From a virus: a stretch of DNA of 64,000 bases. The stretch spans positions 1 through 64,000 of IMG/VR virus record IMGVR_UViG_3300030202_003049; one strand, written 5' to 3'. The notes under the pieces were generated by a model, which saw nothing but the letters and a program-made list of their open reading frames with translations, was not told the DNA's origin and made no database searches. This document shows, in pieces, positions 61,770 through 64,000 of this stretch. A program made the translations under genes and the position numbers. Positions within the stretch are counted from its first letter, which is position 1. Every line of letters begins with the position of its first letter.

Positions 61770-63122
61770 TTATTTGCTTTGTAATTCTGAATATTTGTTT
61801 TTTAAATAGGATAATGCATCACCTGTTGACTGCATCCCTTCGCTTTTTTCTTCTTTGTCGAGGACCTTGATTGTAACGTCAGACCAATCGACAAAGCAAG
61901 GAAACACCAAACCATCAGGACCATTTCGGTTTTTTGCAATAAAAATGCGACCTTTGTTTGCTTGTTTGTCCGTAACAGTTCGAGACAACGAAAAAATAAA
62001 ATCAGCAACAAAACACTTGTTAAAAGCCTCAGAAATTGCCTCCATTGTAATAACTTCCGCATTAAGACCACCGCGATTGGTCTGAGAAGCAGTCCATACA
62101 GGCATTTCGTAGATTTGAGCCAATGCACGAAGGCTTTCATATGTCTCCTCAAGTTCGTGTCTTTTTTCGCCAGATGATCTCGTTGGTCTTAGAAGATCAG
62201 CATAATCTACAAGGATCATGTCTGGTTTCATTCCTTTCTTAATCAAGCGGTCAACGTGTCCACGAATTGTTTGAACAGAAGCAGACTTTGTTGGGTACTC
62301 TTTAATAATTAGTGTCCCTTCAACATCTTGGATCATGTCCATAATCATTTCTTGTTGATCCAGCAATTCGTTCAAAGGCACCTTTGTAAGGGCACTATCG
62401 AAACGTCCGCCAACTACGGTATCCTTGAGTTCTAAGGTATAATAGACAACAGTCTTGCCTTTTTTAAGAGCCTCGGCTGCAAGGTGAACAAGAACCATAG
62501 ATTTACCAGCACCTGTTGGAGCGATAACAACACCAAGTTCATTCTTCCCTAAACCGCCCTTTACAATATCATCAATACGTTCCCAGCCTGTAGTGATTGG
62601 TGATCTATGAATCCTCTGAAATCTCTTGAGGGCATCAACGTGATAATCATGTCCAAAGTTATTATCTGTACCAAGTTTCATGGCATCTTCAATAACCTTT
62701 GAAATCTCATCAAAAGAAGATGATTTCAACAACTTAACCGACTTTATCATAGCACCCTTGAGGGTTTGTTTACGGCAGAAGTCGATTGCCTTGTCCTTGA
62801 TGTATTCTGCTTCTTGCACTCCTTCAGAGTTGTAAATTCTGGCATAGAAGTGACGTACTTGGTCAGCAACAACCTTATCTTGGTTTTGCATACCTGATTT
62901 AAGTTCTGTCATCATAATCTCGTGATTAGGATGGCTACGGTATCTTTCTCTATAACTTAGCAAAACCTCAATGAAAACCTGTAAATACTTCAACTCAAAA
63001 AAGGCTACATCGATTACTTCTGATACTTGGTCACAGAATGGTCGATCATCTAGCATAAGTTGGCAAAGATTTTCTTGAAAAGATTTTCCAAAACGTAGAA
63101 AAGTCTCTTTCTCGTCTAACAT
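61770..63122 (-). CDS. DnaB/gp41-type replicative helicase
   Basis: A 450-residue hexameric helicase. The N-terminal ~180 residues are helical. The RecA-like core has Walker A APTGAGKS (201-208), YYTLELKDT, Walker B MILVDYADLL, and ASQTNRGG. Length and layout are like T4 gp41 and other phage DnaB-like enzymes. It unwinds the fork for DnaE. No primase domain is in the protein. Has its own promoter. Confidence 0.92.
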   Translation of the reverse strand: MLDEKETFLRFGKSFQENLCQLMLDDRPFCDQVSEVIDVAFFELKYLQVFIEVLLSYRERYRSHPNHEIMMTELKSGMQNQDKVVADQVRHFYARIYNSEGVQEAEYIKDKAIDFCRKQTLKGAMIKSVKLLKSSSFDEISKVIEDAMKLGTDNNFGHDYHVDALKRFQRIHRSPITTGWERIDDIVKGGLGKNELGVVIAPTGAGKSMVLVHLAAEALKKGKTVVYYTLELKDTVVGGRFDSALTKVPLNELLDQQEMIMDMIQDVEGTLIIKEYPTKSASVQTIRGHVDRLIKKGMKPDMILVDYADLLRPTRSSGEKRHELEETYESLRALAQIYEMPVWTASQTNRGGLNAEVITMEAISEAFNKCFVADFIFSLSRTVTDKQANKGRIFIAKNRNGPDGLVFPCFVDWSDVTIKVLDKEEKSEGMQSTGDALSYLKNKYSELQSK

Positions 63123-63152
63123 AATTTCTCCAGTGTTTGTGTGTGTGTTTTA

Positions 63153-63180
63153 ATTATAACATGACCGCTTGAAAAGTCAA
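63153..63180 (-). promoter_or_regulatory. Promoter of helicase
   Basis: TTGACT at 63175-63180, 16 bp, TATAAT at 63153-63158, TGT extension. Confidence 0.83.
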
Positions 63181-64000
63181 GTTGTTTTTATTTTTTTCAT
63201 AACTCGATTTAAATTATCAAAGTTTAAATGCCCACAATCGTCTTCAAACAACATCTTGACGAAGCCCATTTTACTGTATGCTGGTTCGAAGTTTTGCAAA
63301 GCATATTCCAGTTGCATTTTGCCCTGAATAGAGATGTTTGGGTGCTTTAATTGCATGATCTGATAATTGTTTTTTATACGGGAATCCAGCCTGATAATGT
63401 TCTCGTGTAACTTGAGCCTTTTTGCAGCCATGTGGCAGTTTTTGAGAATCGTCTCGCAATCAAATTCTTCTTTGAGAGACAAGAAAGGAAAACGTTTGGC
63501 AACTGTTTTGATACCAGCACCAGGAACACCTTCCAGGTTATCTGATTTGTCTCCCACAATTGCTCTAGCAAGGGCAAAATTGTTGGGATGAATGCTGAAC
63601 TCATCAATAATGTCTTGTTCGCAAACCAGTTTGTCTTGAATCGGTCTATAAACGCAAGTGTCCTCTGAACAGAGTTGAAAGAAGTCTTTATCTGAGGAAA
63701 CAATAATTTTATTCCATCCGTCATACTTAATGTTCCTTGCTCCAAAAGCAATAACATCGTCTGCTTCAACAAAGTCAATAACCAATTGAATGATAGGTAA
63801 TTCATTTAGATACTCCATAAGCCTAAGAAGTTGATAGGCTTTATTCTCCTCTTGTTTCTCTGGTGGTAGATCTATTAATCTCCGATTGAATCGGATGGGT
63901 GCTCGACCTGCCTTGTAATTTTTGTTTAGTTGCTTACGTTTTTGAGAGCCACCATGACCATCCCAACAAACTACAACCTCATCTGGGCTGAACTTATTAC
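63177..64000 (-). CDS. 5'-3' exonuclease / FEN-like nuclease, 5' end missing
   Basis: The frame runs to the right edge without a start; 273 residues are visible. Motifs: VVVCWDGHGGSQKRKQLNK and YKAGR, FVEADDVIAF, VSSDKDFFQL, GDKSDNLEGVPGAGIKTVAK (helix-hairpin-helix), typical of T4 RNase H and bacterial Pol I 5' nuclease. It removes RNA primers and flaps. An internal ATG at 63818 is not the start, since the N-terminal catalytic residues lie upstream. Confidence 0.93.
   Translation of the reverse strand, partial: NKFSPDEVVVCWDGHGGSQKRKQLNKNYKAGRAPIRFNRRLIDLPPEKQEENKAYQLLRLMEYLNELPIIQLVIDFVEADDVIAFGARNIKYDGWNKIIVSSDKDFFQLCSEDTCVYRPIQDKLVCEQDIIDEFSIHPNNFALARAIVGDKSDNLEGVPGAGIKTVAKRFPFLSLKEEFDCETILKNCHMAAKRLKLHENIIRLDSRIKNNYQIMQLKHPNISIQGKMQLEYALQNFEPAYSKMGFVKMLFEDDCGHLNFDNLNRVMKKIKTT

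Overview
The window looks like part of a large tailed-phage (Caudoviricetes, possibly jumbo-phage) genome. Almost every gene lies on the minus strand, genes are packed with ATGA/TAATG overlaps, and the content is phage-type: a phage-like DnaB helicase, a FEN/RNase H-type exonuclease, a DnaE-type polymerase, class II ribonucleotide reductase, ThyX, dUTPase, GroEL/GroES, ClpP, a peptidoglycan amidase, a tRNA and dozens of tiny ORFs. No integrase, rRNA, CRISPR array or IS element was seen. Both ends are cut: the gene at 1-877 lacks its 3' end and the exonuclease gene at 63177-64000 lacks its 5' end. Predicted secreted proteins (two lipoproteins rich in D/T/P, one with a MYXO-CTERM-like tail) hint at a Gram-negative host of the myxococcote/deltaproteobacterial kind; this is an inference.

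Layout, left to right. (1) 1-14.75 kb: a virion-type module, AT-rich. It has small basic Cys-containing proteins, a HELIHH metallopeptidase, a HAD-Nudix fusion, a protein-kinase-like protein and a surface VWA lipoprotein. Many of these proteins carry the same short helical tag (MKFTxEQIxxIIKEE type), which may be a packaging or cleavage signal. HNH nuclease, tRNA-Arg(UCU) and a eukaryote-type phosphomannomutase lie near the left end. (2) 14.8-33.7 kb: an early or host-takeover region of more than 60 very small genes under 26 nearly identical extended -10 promoters (TTGACA, 16-17 bp, TGnTACATT). A MoxR ATPase/VWA pair sits in the middle. From 24.2 to 33.7 kb about 30 genes encode one family of 50-80 residue proteins beginning M[QKE][VI]GDLV. 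They are head-to-tail, and the end of one gene contains the Shine-Dalgarno and start of the next. Six or more further copies are scattered elsewhere. A ~500 bp gene-free stretch near 16.0-16.4 kb holds a candidate plus-strand RNA gene with its own promoter and terminator. (3) 33.8-44.99 kb: trypsin-like protease, secreted proteins, glutaredoxin, GroEL, amidase, ClpP, an acidic scaffold-like protein and dUTPase. (4) 45-64 kb: replication and nucleotide metabolism (DnaE, UV endonuclease, GMP reductase, ThyX, GroES, RNR, H1-like protein, helicase, exonuclease), mixed with a holin-like peptide, a CodA-like amidohydrolase, a putative envelope-spanning protein and a sugar-nucleotidyltransferase-like enzyme.

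How they fit together: the early cassette region would be read at once by the host sigma-70 polymerase after infection. Nucleotide recycling (RNR, ThyX, dUTPase, GMP reductase, glutaredoxin) feeds a phage replisome. GroEL/GroES, the J-domain protein and ClpP would manage folding and turnover of phage proteins. The tagged proteins of the left module are the best candidates for being packaged in the capsid and injected. All assignments rest on motif recognition by eye; no database search was run.
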